A stretch of 12,810 nt of DNA from an uncultured Mediterranea sp. (GCA_946007445.1 CAMGAL010000026.1:1-12810); one strand, 5' to 3'. Shown: positions 1 to 7,598, counted from the stretch's first letter. Notes: generated by a model from the letters alone, not told the origin. A program made the numbers and translations.

Positions 1-33
1 CAGGGCCTGCAGCATAACTGTTCTCATTTTCAT
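1..33 (-). CDS. Start of a gene downstream of the susD-like gene (partial)
   Basis: On the minus strand an ATG at 33-31 opens a frame reading MKMRTVMLQAL to the window edge. It lies 30 bases after the susD-like stop codon, in the same direction, with a purine-rich AGAAAAG just upstream. A basic, then hydrophobic N-terminus would suit a signal peptide. In such loci the gene after susD is often a surface glycan-binding lipoprotein or a glycoside hydrolase, but only 11 codons are visible and the product cannot be identified. A second ATG at 27 is an alternative start. Confidence 0.5.
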   Translation of the reverse strand, partial: MKMRTVMLQAL

Positions 34-63
34 CTTTTCTGGTATTGGGGGTTAATGATGGGG

Positions 64-1812
64 TTATTCGTAGCCTTTGTTTTGCTGATAGAGTCCAGGA
101 ATGTAGTAGAGCTGGTTGTAGGGGATGGGGAAGAACTCGTTCTTGCCAGCTGTATAGTGGGCATCCTTGTAGTACTGGGCATAGGGCTTGCCCTCGAAGT
201 TGGCCTGCTGCTCCTGTTGGAAGTAGCGGTTCAGCGTCTGCGAAGCGATGCCCCAGCGACGGAGGTCGAAGTAGCGGCTGCTCTCCATGGCCATCTCCAG
301 ACGGCGTTCCCATTGCAGCGAGCGACGGGCCATCTGCTTGCTGGCGAAGTAGGGAGAGTCTGCCGGATAGAGGGCAATCTCACACTGGTCGGCAGCGTAG
401 GCGATGTGCTTGCTGACTGACTGGGCGGCACGTTGGCGGATGTCGTTGATGATGCTTCGGGCTTCGTCCAGCTGATTCAGTTCGATGAGTGCTTCGGCCC
501 GCATTAGCATCACGTCGGAGTAGCGCAGTACATAGTCGTTCATGGCAAAGGCCTGCCAGGGCTGGTTGAAGGTCTCTCCTTTCGAGCGTTGCGGAACCTC
601 CTTGAGCGACGTGTAGTAGCCGTAGGTGTCAGGGTTGCGGCTGTTGGCCGTGGTCTGGGTATACTCACTCTCATACTTGTAGGGGAAGGTAGGCATACCT
701 ACGGTGTGGAAGAGGCGCGGATCCCACTTCTGGCTGTTGGGCTGTCCGCAGATGGGGTGAGCATTGTAGTCGTTGAACGCATCCTCAAACATAGGCAGAC
801 CATCTTGGGTCTTGAAGGCATCGACCAGATTCTGCGAAGGCTTGTGGAAGTCCCAGCCGCACGACCACATGCCCCAGCAGCCGTTCAGCATGTTAGACCA
901 GTTGGCGCGGCCATACTGGGTGTTGTCGTCCTGATAGTCCGAACACTGCACGGCGAAGATAGACTCGCAGCTGTTCTTGTAGTCGGGCAGGAAGATATCG
1001 CCATAGTCGGCCAGATAACCGTAGGAGGAGGACTTCACTACGTCGGTGTACTCCACTACTTTCTGCAGGAAGGAGCTGTTGAGGTGGCTTTCGCCGTTGG
1101 TGGCCTCATAGCCGTCGCCCCAGGCCAGCTGCAGGTAGCATTTGGCTAGGTAGGCTGCTGCGGCAATCTTGTGGGTACGGCCGGGCTGTTTGGCCTGGGT
1201 GGCTGGCAGTGTTTGGTAGGCCTGCTCGAAGTCGGCAATAATCTTCTCCCACAGCTCTTGGTAGGTGAACTGGTCGTTGCGTGTCTGCTCTACTGTATTC
1301 TTGCTGAACACCTCTTCGTCTATCCAGGGTACTTGACGGAAGACGGTGATCAGCTTGAAATAGAAGTGGGCTCGCAGGAACTTCACTTCTGCCTGACGCT
1401 GGCGGCAGGTCTCGGCACCCAATTTGTCGTCTCCGTATTGCTCCAGCGAGACTAAAGCACGGTTGCAGCGCGAGATGGCACAGTAAAGTCGGTACCAGAG
1501 TTCGTCCATGTGGCCGATGGTAGAGGTCAGGTTGCTCCACACTTCGAAGGGGTGGTAGTCGGTGTCGGTGGTGCCCGATCCGCCCTTCAGACAGTCGTCG
1601 GAGGTGATGTCACCGTAAGGGAAGAGGTTGAAGGGATAGGTGTACCAGCAGTCGCCCAGCATGGCATAGGCGGCAGTCACCATCTCTTCAGGGTTGCTGA
1701 AGGCCTTTTCTTCGTCGATGACGGCCGTGGGAGAATAGTCGAGGAAATCGTTGCAGCTCACCAGACTCAGCGAGAACAGGAGGGCAGTCAGTATCGAATA
1801 TATGGATTTCAT
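64..1812 (-). CDS. SusD/RagB-family outer-membrane glycan-binding lipoprotein
   Basis: The 582-residue product begins with a lipoprotein signal peptide: a basic/hydrophobic stretch ending LVSC, with Cys20 the probable lipidated residue, followed by NDFLDYSPT. That opening is typical of SusD proteins. The family binds oligosaccharides at the cell surface and acts as a lid on its partner SusC transporter. Other family-like features are the helical repeat region (PEEMVTAAYAML; SRCNRALVSLEQ; KFLRAHFYFKLI at about residues 145-160) and the C-terminal segment with MLMRAEALIELNQ, ERRLEMAMESSRYFDLRRWG and a closing FPIPYNQLYY. Length is normal for the family and the frame is intact. It starts 42 bases after the end of the susC-like gene, so the two should be co-transcribed. 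No terminator is visible between them. The glycan cannot be deduced from this sequence. Confidence 0.95.
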   Translation of the reverse strand: MKSIYSILTALLFSLSLVSCNDFLDYSPTAVIDEEKAFSNPEEMVTAAYAMLGDCWYTYPFNLFPYGDITSDDCLKGGSGTTDTDYHPFEVWSNLTSTIGHMDELWYRLYCAISRCNRALVSLEQYGDDKLGAETCRQRQAEVKFLRAHFYFKLITVFRQVPWIDEEVFSKNTVEQTRNDQFTYQELWEKIIADFEQAYQTLPATQAKQPGRTHKIAAAAYLAKCYLQLAWGDGYEATNGESHLNSSFLQKVVEYTDVVKSSSYGYLADYGDIFLPDYKNSCESIFAVQCSDYQDDNTQYGRANWSNMLNGCWGMWSCGWDFHKPSQNLVDAFKTQDGLPMFEDAFNDYNAHPICGQPNSQKWDPRLFHTVGMPTFPYKYESEYTQTTANSRNPDTYGYYTSLKEVPQRSKGETFNQPWQAFAMNDYVLRYSDVMLMRAEALIELNQLDEARSIINDIRQRAAQSVSKHIAYAADQCEIALYPADSPYFASKQMARRSLQWERRLEMAMESSRYFDLRRWGIASQTLNRYFQQEQQANFEGKPYAQYYKDAHYTAGKNEFFPIPYNQLYYIPGLYQQNKGYE

Positions 1813-1854
1813 ATCTTTTCTGTTTGAGATAATAGAATAATAGAGTAAAAATAG

Positions 1855-4800
1855 TTAGAAGCTGAGTTGTACGCCGCAAGTGAAGGACGTGGCAATGGGG
1901 TAGTTCCAGTCAGGGTTCTCCGGATCGGGGCAGGTGAGGCTGCCGCTCTTCAACGTCAGCAGATTCTGGCCGGAGAGGTAGATGCGGGCATTCTGCATTT
2001 TCAGCTTCTGCATCCAAGCTTCGGGCAGGGTGTAGCCCAGCTGCAGGGTACGCAGCTTCAGGTAGGAGCCATTTTCCACGAAGTAGCTGGAACGGCGCCC
2101 CTCGTCAGCTGTGTTGTTAGTGGTCAGAGCGGGTATGGTAGATGTGGTGTTGTCGGTGGTCCAGGCTCCGAGCAGTCGGTTACCCTTGTTGGAACCGGCA
2201 TCGGTCAGACTCCAGAAGTCGGTCTGGAACTTCTGGTTGTTGTAGACATCCTTGTCGGCTACGCCTTGCCAGAACATGGAGAGGTCGAAGTTCTTGTAAT
2301 TGAGAGCGATGTTCAGGCCATAGGTGAAGGCAGGCACGGGGTCGTAAATCCAAGTTTGGTCGTCAGCCGTTATCTTTCCGTCGCCCGTCAGATCGCGATA
2401 CTTCAGTCCGCCTACGCGGGCATTAGCCTGACCGTAGCTATCCACCTCTGCTTGATTCTGGAAGATGCCTTCCACCACATAGCCCACCATGGAACCATAG
2501 GGCTTTCCTGCTTCCACCAGATTCTGGGTGGTGGTGTGCTCGTAGGAACCGGTGGCCGTAGAGGGGAGGTAGGTCACCTTGTTGCGGAACATGTCGACGT
2601 TGGCATTCAGGTCGATACCCAGACCGTTGGACAGTTTGGTGCGGTAGCCCAACTGCAGTTCCAGACCCTGGTTGCGGAGCGAAGGTCCATTGGACCAAGA
2701 GGCTCCGCCCTCACCCAAGGCTCCCAAGTAGGCGGGAGAAATCAGCATGTCCTTCACATTCTTGATGTAAGCATCGAGCGAACCATAGAGGCTGCCACGC
2801 AGCAGGGTGAAGTCTACACCCACGTTGTACTGTTCGGCCGACTCCCACTTAAGGTTGGGATTGGCCAGCTGGGTGGCGCGGTAGCCCGAGGGGAAGGTGC
2901 CGGAGTATTGCAGATAGAGGTCGTAGGCGGTTGACGTGACGCGATCCTGACCATAGTCGGCCACATAGAGGCCAAACTGGGCATTGTTGTCGATGGCTTG
3001 GTTACCAGTCTGTCCCCAGGAGGCGCGTATCTTCAGGTCGTCTATCCACTCCTTGTTCAGCAACTTAGAGAGGCGGAAACCCAGTGTGGCGGCAGGGAAG
3101 GTACCCCAACGGTTGTCGCGACCGAAGCGGGAGGAACCGTCGCGGCGGATGGTGAAGGAAGCCAGAATCAGGTCGTCGTAGTTGTAGTCTACCTTGCCGA
3201 AGAAGGAGGCCAGCCGGTAGCCCACCTGCGCACCGCTGTTCTTGGCCACACCGGTGGAGGCATTGGGCCACATGTAGTCGATGTCTTCCAGGGCATATCC
3301 TTCGGAGTAGGCATTGAACTCAATGAGCGTCTGCTTGTTCAGTTCGGTACCCAGCAGGACTGTGAAGTCGTGGGTGTCGTTCAGGCGGAAGTGGTAGTTG
3401 GCTGTGTTCGACCAGGTCCAGTCGGTCGTATTATTATGGGTGAGTGTGGTTTTGGCTATGTCGTTGTTGACGATGTCCGAGTGGAAGGTGCGAGTCTTGG
3501 CATTGATGAACGACGAGTAGTGGTCTATTCCGAAAGTGGAGCGGAGCGTGAGTCCTTCGATTGGTTTCAGCTCGACGAAAGCGTTACCAAACATGCGCCA
3601 GTAGCCCAGTGTGTTGTCTCGGTTGTACACCAGTTCGCGTAAGGGGTTCTGACGGTCGCTCATACCACCCACCGGACCAGAGAAAGTCTTGCCATCCTCT
3701 TCCTAGATAGGGACGGTGGGGGCCATCTTCAGGGCATTTTCCATGGGGGCGCAGTCTACCTGCTCGCTGTAGGTCAGGGTGAAGTTCTCGCCCACGGTGA
3801 GGTTTTTGTTCAGCTTGTAGCTGGAGTTCATACGGGCTGCGAAGTTCTCGAAGCTGGTGTGCTTCAGGATGCCTTGGTTGTTCTTGTAGCCCAGGGAGAA
3901 CATGGATGACGATTTGTCGCCGGCCTTCGAGATGGAGAGGTCGTAGTTCTGCGAGATGCCGGTCTGTGAGATGGCATCCAGCCAGTCGGTGTCAGACAGG
4001 GCCATGGTCTGCTTGGCATTGATGTATCCGTTGTAGCGGCCACCCACACTATAGGTTTGATAGCTCTGGGTAGCGGGATTCCAGGCTTGGATGGGCATGC
4101 CGCCTTGCGCGTTGAGGTTGAGGCCGTAGTTGGCCGCATAGGTGACGGGATCGATGCCGTCGTTGAGGGCGGCCTGTGCCATGGCGGTGGCATATTCGCG
4201 GGTATTGCAGAGTTTCATCAGCGATTGTGAGGTGTAGGTCTGTGCCGTGAGGCTGGCCGAGAAGTCCACACTCACCTTCTCAGCCTTTTTGCCCTGCTTG
4301 GTGGTGATGATGATGACACCGTTCGAGGCGCGCGAACCGTAGATGGAGGCCGATGCAGCATCCTTCAGCACCTGCATGCTCTCGATGTCGCCGGCATTGA
4401 GCGAGTTGAGCGGACGGGTGGTGGGCACTCCGTCGATGACGAACAGAGGATCTTGGGAGGAGTTGAACGAACCGATACCACGGATGCGGACAGTACCGGT
4501 GCCACTGGGTGAACCCGAAGCGGTGATGGTCATGCCCGGCACCTTGCCCTGAAGGGCACGCATGGGGTCAGCGTCCGATGAGGTTTTGAGTGACTTTGTC
4601 GAGACTACAGCCACTGAGCCGGTCAGGTCGGCCTTGCGTTGCGTGGTGTAGCCCGTCACGACCACTTCACTCAGACTGTTGCTCTCTTCGGCAAGGGTGA
4701 TTTTCATGGTAGGCGTAGCGGCCAACTCTTGCGTCTCATATCCTATATAAGAGACAACGAGCGTGGCTCCCTTTTCGACACTGAGCTGGAAGTTTCCATC

Positions 4801-4974
4801 CAGATCGGTGATGGTACCCCGACCGGTACCTTTCTCTTGGATCGTGGCTCCTATCAGGGCTTCACCCTGTGTGTCGGTTACAGTGCCACTAACCTTCATT
4901 TCTTGTGCGTACACGAGGATGCCACAGAGGAGCATCCAACAGCAGATTGTTAGTTTTTTGATTGATTGTTTCAT
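1855..4974 (-). pseudogene. SusC/RagA-family TonB-dependent transporter, interrupted by one in-frame TAG
   Basis: Read from ATG 4974 to TAA 1855 this is a complete SusC-like transporter of 1039 residues if the internal codon is counted, the usual family length. It has a signal peptide (about 1-23, ending LVYAQ) and a carboxypeptidase-regulatory-like domain (about 27-105, VSGTVTDTQGEALIGATI). A SEVVVTGY segment leads into a plug domain (to about 232, with RIRGIGS, DPLFVIDGVP, SASIYGSRASNGVIIITTKQG), then a 22-strand-type barrel ending in Phe (GVQLSF). Codon 424 (3705-3703) is TAG. The next codons, EEDGKTFSGPVGGMSDRQNP, continue in the same frame, so no indel is involved. Relatives usually have a Tyr at this position (PVY-D/E), so TAC or TAT to TAG is the simplest change. 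A product stopping at 423 would lack most of the barrel and could not transport. Alternatives are a sequencing error or a suppressed stop. Confidence 0.9.
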
Positions 4975-5001
4975 ACTTTACTGGTATTAGAAATTCTGCT
5001 G

Positions 5002-5009
5002 CAAATGTA
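5002..5009 (-). promoter_or_regulatory. Probable -7 element of the susC/susD promoter
   Basis: On the minus strand the sequence TACATTTG matches the Bacteroidetes primary sigma -7 consensus TAnnTTTG exactly. It lies 27 bases before the susC ATG, giving a short leader. At the usual 19-21-base spacing I find no TTTG -33 box, only an AT-rich CTTTTTTATAG slightly further upstream. A good -7 with a poor -33 fits an activator-dependent promoter, and a large dyad lies immediately upstream. Confidence 0.55.
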
Positions 5010-5040
5010 GGGCACAGCGGAACAGAGGGCTATAAAAAAG

Positions 5041-5095
5041 CGTTCATCTACCCCCAAATATGATACTATGTATCAAAATTAGGCGTAAATGAACG
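5041..5095. promoter_or_regulatory. 55-bp dyad, candidate operator of the neighbouring regulator
   Basis: Two perfect inverted pairs share one centre at position 5068. The inner pair is TGATAC-tat-GTATCA (5061-5075) and the outer pair is CGTTCAT (5041-5047) with ATGAACG (5089-5095). The 13-base stretches between them also pair at 8 of 13 positions, giving about 21 of 26 matches per arm. It lies between the regulator gene and the susC-like gene, just upstream of the -33 region of the susC promoter. Half-sites of about 26 bp would suit one AraC-type domain each, as its two helix-turn-helix motifs contact two successive major grooves. Binding by this regulator is inferred from position and symmetry only. 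Confidence 0.6.
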
Positions 5096-5137
5096 ATATT
5101 TCATAGTCGATTCTTCATGTTGGGGGGACGACGGGAG

Positions 5138-6682
5138 TCAGGATTCGTTACGCATTTCTCCCGGACTCTTCCCATATTCGTCCTTGAAGCACTTGGCAAA
5201 GTAGGAGGGGGCACTGAATCCCACCTCGTAGCCTATCTCGCTGATGCTCCTGTCTGTGGTCTGCAGCAAGTGGAGGGCCCGTGTGAGGCGAGCTTTCCGC
5301 AGCAACTCCACGGGAGTCTGTCCGGTCAGCGTCTTCACCTTGCGGTAGAGCTGCACGCGGCTCATGCCTATCTCTTCGCCCATGCGCTCCACGTTGAAGT
5401 CCGGTTCATGCAGGTGGCTCTGCAAGAGGGTGCGGAAGCGGTCGAGGAAAGAGCTCTCGGTTAACTCCGGTTGGAGTGCAGGTGCATGGGGCGGAGTGTC
5501 CGGAGCCGCTTCGCTCTCGGAGGGTTTCGGTTCCTCTTTCGCCACGGTCACACCGGCCAGAATCTCTTTCACCATCTCTTCGTTCAGATGCAGCTTGGCC
5601 GCATAGAAGCGGTAGGCCAGAACCACGAGGGTGATGATGATGACCGTGACAATGATAAAGGCCAGAATGATTTTCCGTTGCTGGTTCAGCTGGAGGAAGT
5701 ACTCGTCAATCTTGCTCTTGGCCCGCTCCAGCTCGTTGCTGACGCGTTGCTGCTCCTGATACTGGGCCAGCAAGATATCTACATTCCGTCGGTTGACGAT
5801 GGTCGATGTCAGGGTGGTGATCCGCTCATAGGGTTTCCCGTCCAGGATGTCCGTGGCGAGCTTCATCAGCTGCAAGCCTCGGGTCGGGTAGATGCAACTG
5901 GCCTCCAGAATGCCCTGCTGCACACATTCCATGCCACCGCCCGCAGTGGGCAGGGCATCCACACCATAATAATGTATATCTGTTTTTCCGGCGGACATCA
6001 ATACTCGCCGTGCCCCGAGGGCCAGGCGGTCGTTGTGTCCGAATACGCAGTCAATCTCCAGCCCGGGTAGCTCATCCAATATCTGCTGCATGGCTATCTC
6101 GCCGCTCTCTTCGGTCCAGTCGCCCAATTCGGAGGAGATGACCCGTATGCCGGGGAATGCCTGCAGGGCATCCATGAATCCCCGGTGACGTTCGATGGCC
6201 GGTGAGGAGCCTTTCAGTCCTGTGATTTCCACCAGAGTGCCAGTCGCCTGCATCTGTTTGGCGATGTAGGCTCCCATCATGCTGCCCAACGCATAGTTGT
6301 CCGCTCCCATAAAGGCGGAGTATTTGTCGCTGTTGGTCTTGCGGTCAAAGAGAACGACCGGCACGCCGCTGTCGTAGGCACTGTCTATCACCTCGCTGAG
6401 GGTAGCCGCCTTGTTGGGAGCCACAATCAGCAAGTCGATGCCTTCATGCAGGAACTGCCTGATTTGCTCTATCTGCCGTTCGTCATTGTCGTCGGCCGAA
6501 AGGATGGAGATGTCGATGCGTGGGTCGGCATATTGGCTCAGTTGCAGTTCGTAGTTCTGCTTGTAGCGCCAGATGTCTTCGCTGCATTGCGAGATGCCGA
6601 TGCGCCATTTCTTTTCGCTTGACTGACAAGACACGCAGAGCAAGGCTGCCAGCAGGAGGAGAGGTATCAGGTGGTTTTTCAT
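5138..6682 (-). CDS. Membrane one-component regulator: periplasmic sugar-binding domain, TM helix, AraC DNA-binding domain
   Basis: From ATG 6682 the product is 514 residues. Residues 1-19 form a hydrophobic signal ending LLCVSC, an imperfect lipobox. Residues about 24-305 are a ribose-binding-like type I periplasmic domain (WRIGISQCS, GIDLLIVAPN, VPVVLFDRKTN, VFGHNDRLALGAR, IHYYGVDAL). A charged, coiled-coil-like segment (about 306-336) leads to one TM helix (about 338-358), then a Pro/Glu/Ala-rich linker (about 380-405). The AraC domain (about 410-510) has two helix-turn-helix motifs (NVERMGEEIGMSRVQLYRKVK; SISEIGYEVGFSAPSYFAKCFK). It should sense a sugar in the periplasm and act on DNA from the membrane. 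Unlike Bacteroides hybrid two-component sensors, no kinase or receiver domain lies between TM and AraC. The frame is open 121 codons further upstream, but that extension lacks a signal and overlaps the promoter, so I place the start at 6682. It probably controls the adjacent susC/susD pair. The ligand is unknown. Confidence 0.9.
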   Translation of the reverse strand: MKNHLIPLLLLAALLCVSCQSSEKKWRIGISQCSEDIWRYKQNYELQLSQYADPRIDISILSADDNDERQIEQIRQFLHEGIDLLIVAPNKAATLSEVIDSAYDSGVPVVLFDRKTNSDKYSAFMGADNYALGSMMGAYIAKQMQATGTLVEITGLKGSSPAIERHRGFMDALQAFPGIRVISSELGDWTEESGEIAMQQILDELPGLEIDCVFGHNDRLALGARRVLMSAGKTDIHYYGVDALPTAGGGMECVQQGILEASCIYPTRGLQLMKLATDILDGKPYERITTLTSTIVNRRNVDILLAQYQEQQRVSNELERAKSKIDEYFLQLNQQRKIILAFIIVTVIIITLVVLAYRFYAAKLHLNEEMVKEILAGVTVAKEEPKPSESEAAPDTPPHAPALQPELTESSFLDRFRTLLQSHLHEPDFNVERMGEEIGMSRVQLYRKVKTLTGQTPVELLRKARLTRALHLLQTTDRSISEIGYEVGFSAPSYFAKCFKDEYGKSPGEMRNES

Positions 6683-6705
6683 ACGTAGAAGGATGATTTT
6701 GCGTA

Positions 6706-6736
6706 CAAAGATACCGATTCTTCGTGAAAAAGCAAG
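6706..6736 (-). promoter_or_regulatory. Probable promoter of the PBP-AraC regulator gene
   Basis: On the minus strand TATCTTTG (6713-6706) matches the Bacteroidetes -7 consensus TAnnTTTG exactly. It is preceded after 19 bases by CTTG (6736-6733), close to the -33 TTTG. It lies 23 bases before the chosen ATG at 6682, which supports that start over the longer open frame. A near-consensus promoter suggests the regulator is made at a basal level without an activator. Confidence 0.7.
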
Positions 6737-6776
6737 TCTCAGCGCCATTATTTTCCGCACGCCTCTGCGCCTGTCC

Positions 6777-6792
6777 CTCACGCGCGCGCGTG
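6777..6792. repeat. Perfect 16-bp palindrome with alternating CG core
   Basis: CTCACGCGCGCGTGAG is a perfect palindrome with an alternating pyrimidine-purine core. It could form a small cruciform or left-handed DNA, or be a protein-binding site. It sits at the outer edge of the inverted-repeat structure that follows. Confidence 0.8.
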
Positions 6793-6895
6793 AGAAGTTG
6801 AAAACATCTGCCATCTGCCACACGAAAACCATCAATGGTGTGAGCCTTAACCATTTATGGTGTGTCCTTGTGTGGCAGATGGTTTCAGCTTTTCT
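6789..6895. repeat. Inverted repeat enclosing two ~22-bp tandem repeats
   Basis: CCATCTGCCACAC (6809-6821) is perfectly inverted as GTGTGGCAGATGG (6868-6880). The match extends imperfectly outward to TGAGAAGTTGAAAA (from 6789) and TTTCAGCTTTTCTCA (to 6895). The interior holds two direct repeats of AACCATnnATGGTGTG followed by a CCTT (6825-6846 and 6847-6867), each with a small CCAT/ATGG dyad of its own. An extra CATCTGCC precedes the left arm. The nested order looks designed rather than random, but I do not recognise the element. Confidence 0.75.
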
Positions 6896-6968
6896 CATTG
6901 TTGACAGAAAAATGGCCCGTTTTTGCAAAAAACGTACCTTTTCATGGGTCAAAACAGCCGCTTTTTGT

Positions 6969-7011
6969 GGCAGATGTGGCAGACCATTCCCCATTTTCTG
7001 CCACATCTGCC
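6969..7011. repeat. Perfect 15-bp inverted repeat of the GGCAGATGTGGCAGA type
   Basis: GGCAGATGTGGCAGA (6969-6983) is exactly inverted as TCTGCCACATCTGCC (6997-7011) around a 13-base loop. It uses the same GGCAGATG word as the structure about 100 bp upstream. It could fold as a stable stem in RNA or DNA. A short T run follows on the plus strand (CCCCTTTTTC), so weak terminator activity in that direction is possible, although no gene reads into it. Confidence 0.8.
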
Positions 7012-7124
7012 CCTTTTTCAGAGCAAATGGGGTGTATTCCCGCAAGGAACTCCGATGTGTCTACGTTGAGTATCGCCACTCTTTCCCCCTTCCCACCGCC
7101 TCTTGCAGCCCCCACCAATGGCTT

Positions 7125-7213
7125 TTGGCACAGATGTTCCCACGCCGTTGGAACAGATGTTTCATGCGCTTGGAACAACTGTTTCAATAGGGTGGAACTA
7201 CTGTTCCAAACGC
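7125..7213. repeat. Array of four ~22-bp repeats, each a TGGAACA/TGTTTCA dyad
   Basis: Repeat units begin at 7125, 7148, 7170 and 7192, a period of 22-23 bp or about two helical turns. The consensus core is TTGGAACAnnTGTTTCA followed by a GC-rich TGCGC-like spacer. Within each unit TGGAACA faces TGTTCCA or TGTTTCA as an inverted repeat. Such an array of phased dyads resembles a multi-site operator or an iteron-like binding array. No replication gene is nearby, and the binding protein is unknown. Confidence 0.75.
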
Positions 7214-7309
7214 CTTTCTTGGTCTGTTACGTGATGACTACAAGAATCTCAACTCCGCTACCAATGACGAGTTGGCAACCGAAATTTGTTTGCATGGAAG
7301 TGTTACTAT

Positions 7310-7335
7310 TCAACTCCCCTCCTCCGGGGAGTTGA
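7310..7335. repeat. Perfect 10-bp stem hairpin
   Basis: TCAACTCCCC (7310-7319) pairs perfectly with GGGGAGTTGA (7326-7335) around the loop TCCTCC. No T run follows in either direction, so it is not a standard intrinsic terminator. Its right arm is part of the 31-bp element found again at 12526-12556. Confidence 0.8.
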
Positions 7336-7356
7336 GATAGACTATTGTATCACTCC
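7326..7356 (-). repeat. 31-bp interspersed element, copy 1 (inverted relative to copy 2)
   Basis: Read on the minus strand this begins GGAGTGATAC and ends TATCTCAACTCCCC. It matches 12526-12556 on the plus strand at 28 of 31 positions without gaps. Copy 1 lies 227 bp upstream of the -24 box before trkH. The pair flanks the trkH-to-response-regulator operon in inverted orientation. Confidence 0.8.
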
Positions 7357-7372
7357 AAATGTCGGATGAGCC

Positions 7373-7441
7373 GAAATCGCGCCAACTGAGGAAACGAAAT
7401 CGCGCCAACAGAGGAAATGAAATCGTGCCAACTGAGGAAAT
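7373..7441. repeat. Three 23-bp tandem direct repeats
   Basis: Units start at 7373, 7396 and 7419 with an exact 23-bp period. The shared core is GAAATCGYGCCAACWGAGG followed by AAAY, and the copies differ by only one to three bases. There are no spacers, so this is not a CRISPR array. The function is unknown. The regular period suggests cooperative protein binding or replication slippage. Confidence 0.85.
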
Positions 7442-7488
7442 TATTGCTCTTCTTCTTAAAACTACATATTATCAAATTGGAAAACCTA

Positions 7489-7505
7489 CCCTTCCAAAAT
7501 GAAAA
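7489..7505 (+). promoter_or_regulatory. Candidate upstream activator site for the trkH promoter
   Basis: CCCTTCCAAAATGAAAA recurs exactly, but inverted, at 12608-12624. In both places its near end is 78 bp upstream of a TGGCAC sigma-54 -24 element. It overlaps a local dyad TTGGAA-n9-TTCCAA (7477-7497). Orientation-independent sites 80-150 bp upstream are typical for sigma-54 activators, and the operon encodes one. Binding by that regulator is inferred. Confidence 0.5.
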
Positions 7506-7537
7506 ACATACATGGGTTGATGAGCTCTTGAAATAAC

Positions 7538-7598
7538 TGTATCTCGCTGATTATCTGATATTCGTTGCTGTATCTGCAGCTGTGGCACTTTCTTTGTA
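7538..7598 (+). promoter_or_regulatory. Candidate sigma-54 promoter of the trkH operon
   Basis: TGGCAC-TTTCT-TTGTA (7583-7598) matches the sigma-54 pattern TGGCAC-N5-TTGCA except for GT instead of GC at -12. The predicted start is near 7609, about 20 bases before the trkH ATG. The block TGTATCTCGCTGAT at 7538-7551 recurs as TGTATCATGCTGAT at the same 45-base distance from the second sigma-54 site (12702). An overlapping primary-sigma reading is also possible (GTTG at 7564, 21-base spacer, TTTCTTTG at 7589), so dual control or the other sigma factor cannot be excluded. Confidence 0.5.

Larger units (their letters stand above)
6737..7582. other. Gene-free region rich in repeats
   Basis: This stretch lies between the divergent regulator and trkH genes. 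Open frames here are short, overlap one another on both strands and cross the repeat arrays, and none has a recognisable domain. It contains at least five separate repeat or hairpin structures, described individually. The density of different repeat families suggests an evolutionarily labile intergenic region or the remains of inserted elements. No transposase, integrase or tRNA gene is visible. Confidence 0.65.

Noticed and set aside
3703..3705. Genome-wide reassignment of TAG as a sense codon
   Set aside because: The trkH frame ends with TAG at 9137-9139 exactly where the protein should end, so TAG serves as a normal stop in this genome segment.
6683..7045. N-terminal 121-residue extension of the PBP-AraC regulator
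   Set aside because: It has no signal or domain, is rich in Arg/His, crosses the repeat structures and a near-consensus promoter, and would bury the obvious signal peptide at 6682.
6942..7335. Open frames on both strands in the repeat-rich region
   Set aside because: They are short, overlap on opposite strands, are built partly from the repeats, and show no recognisable domain or good start context.
7310..7335. Intrinsic terminator
   Set aside because: The stem is perfect but no T run follows on either strand and no gene ends nearby.
7125..7441. CRISPR array
   Set aside because: The repeats are directly adjacent with no unique spacers and there are no cas genes.
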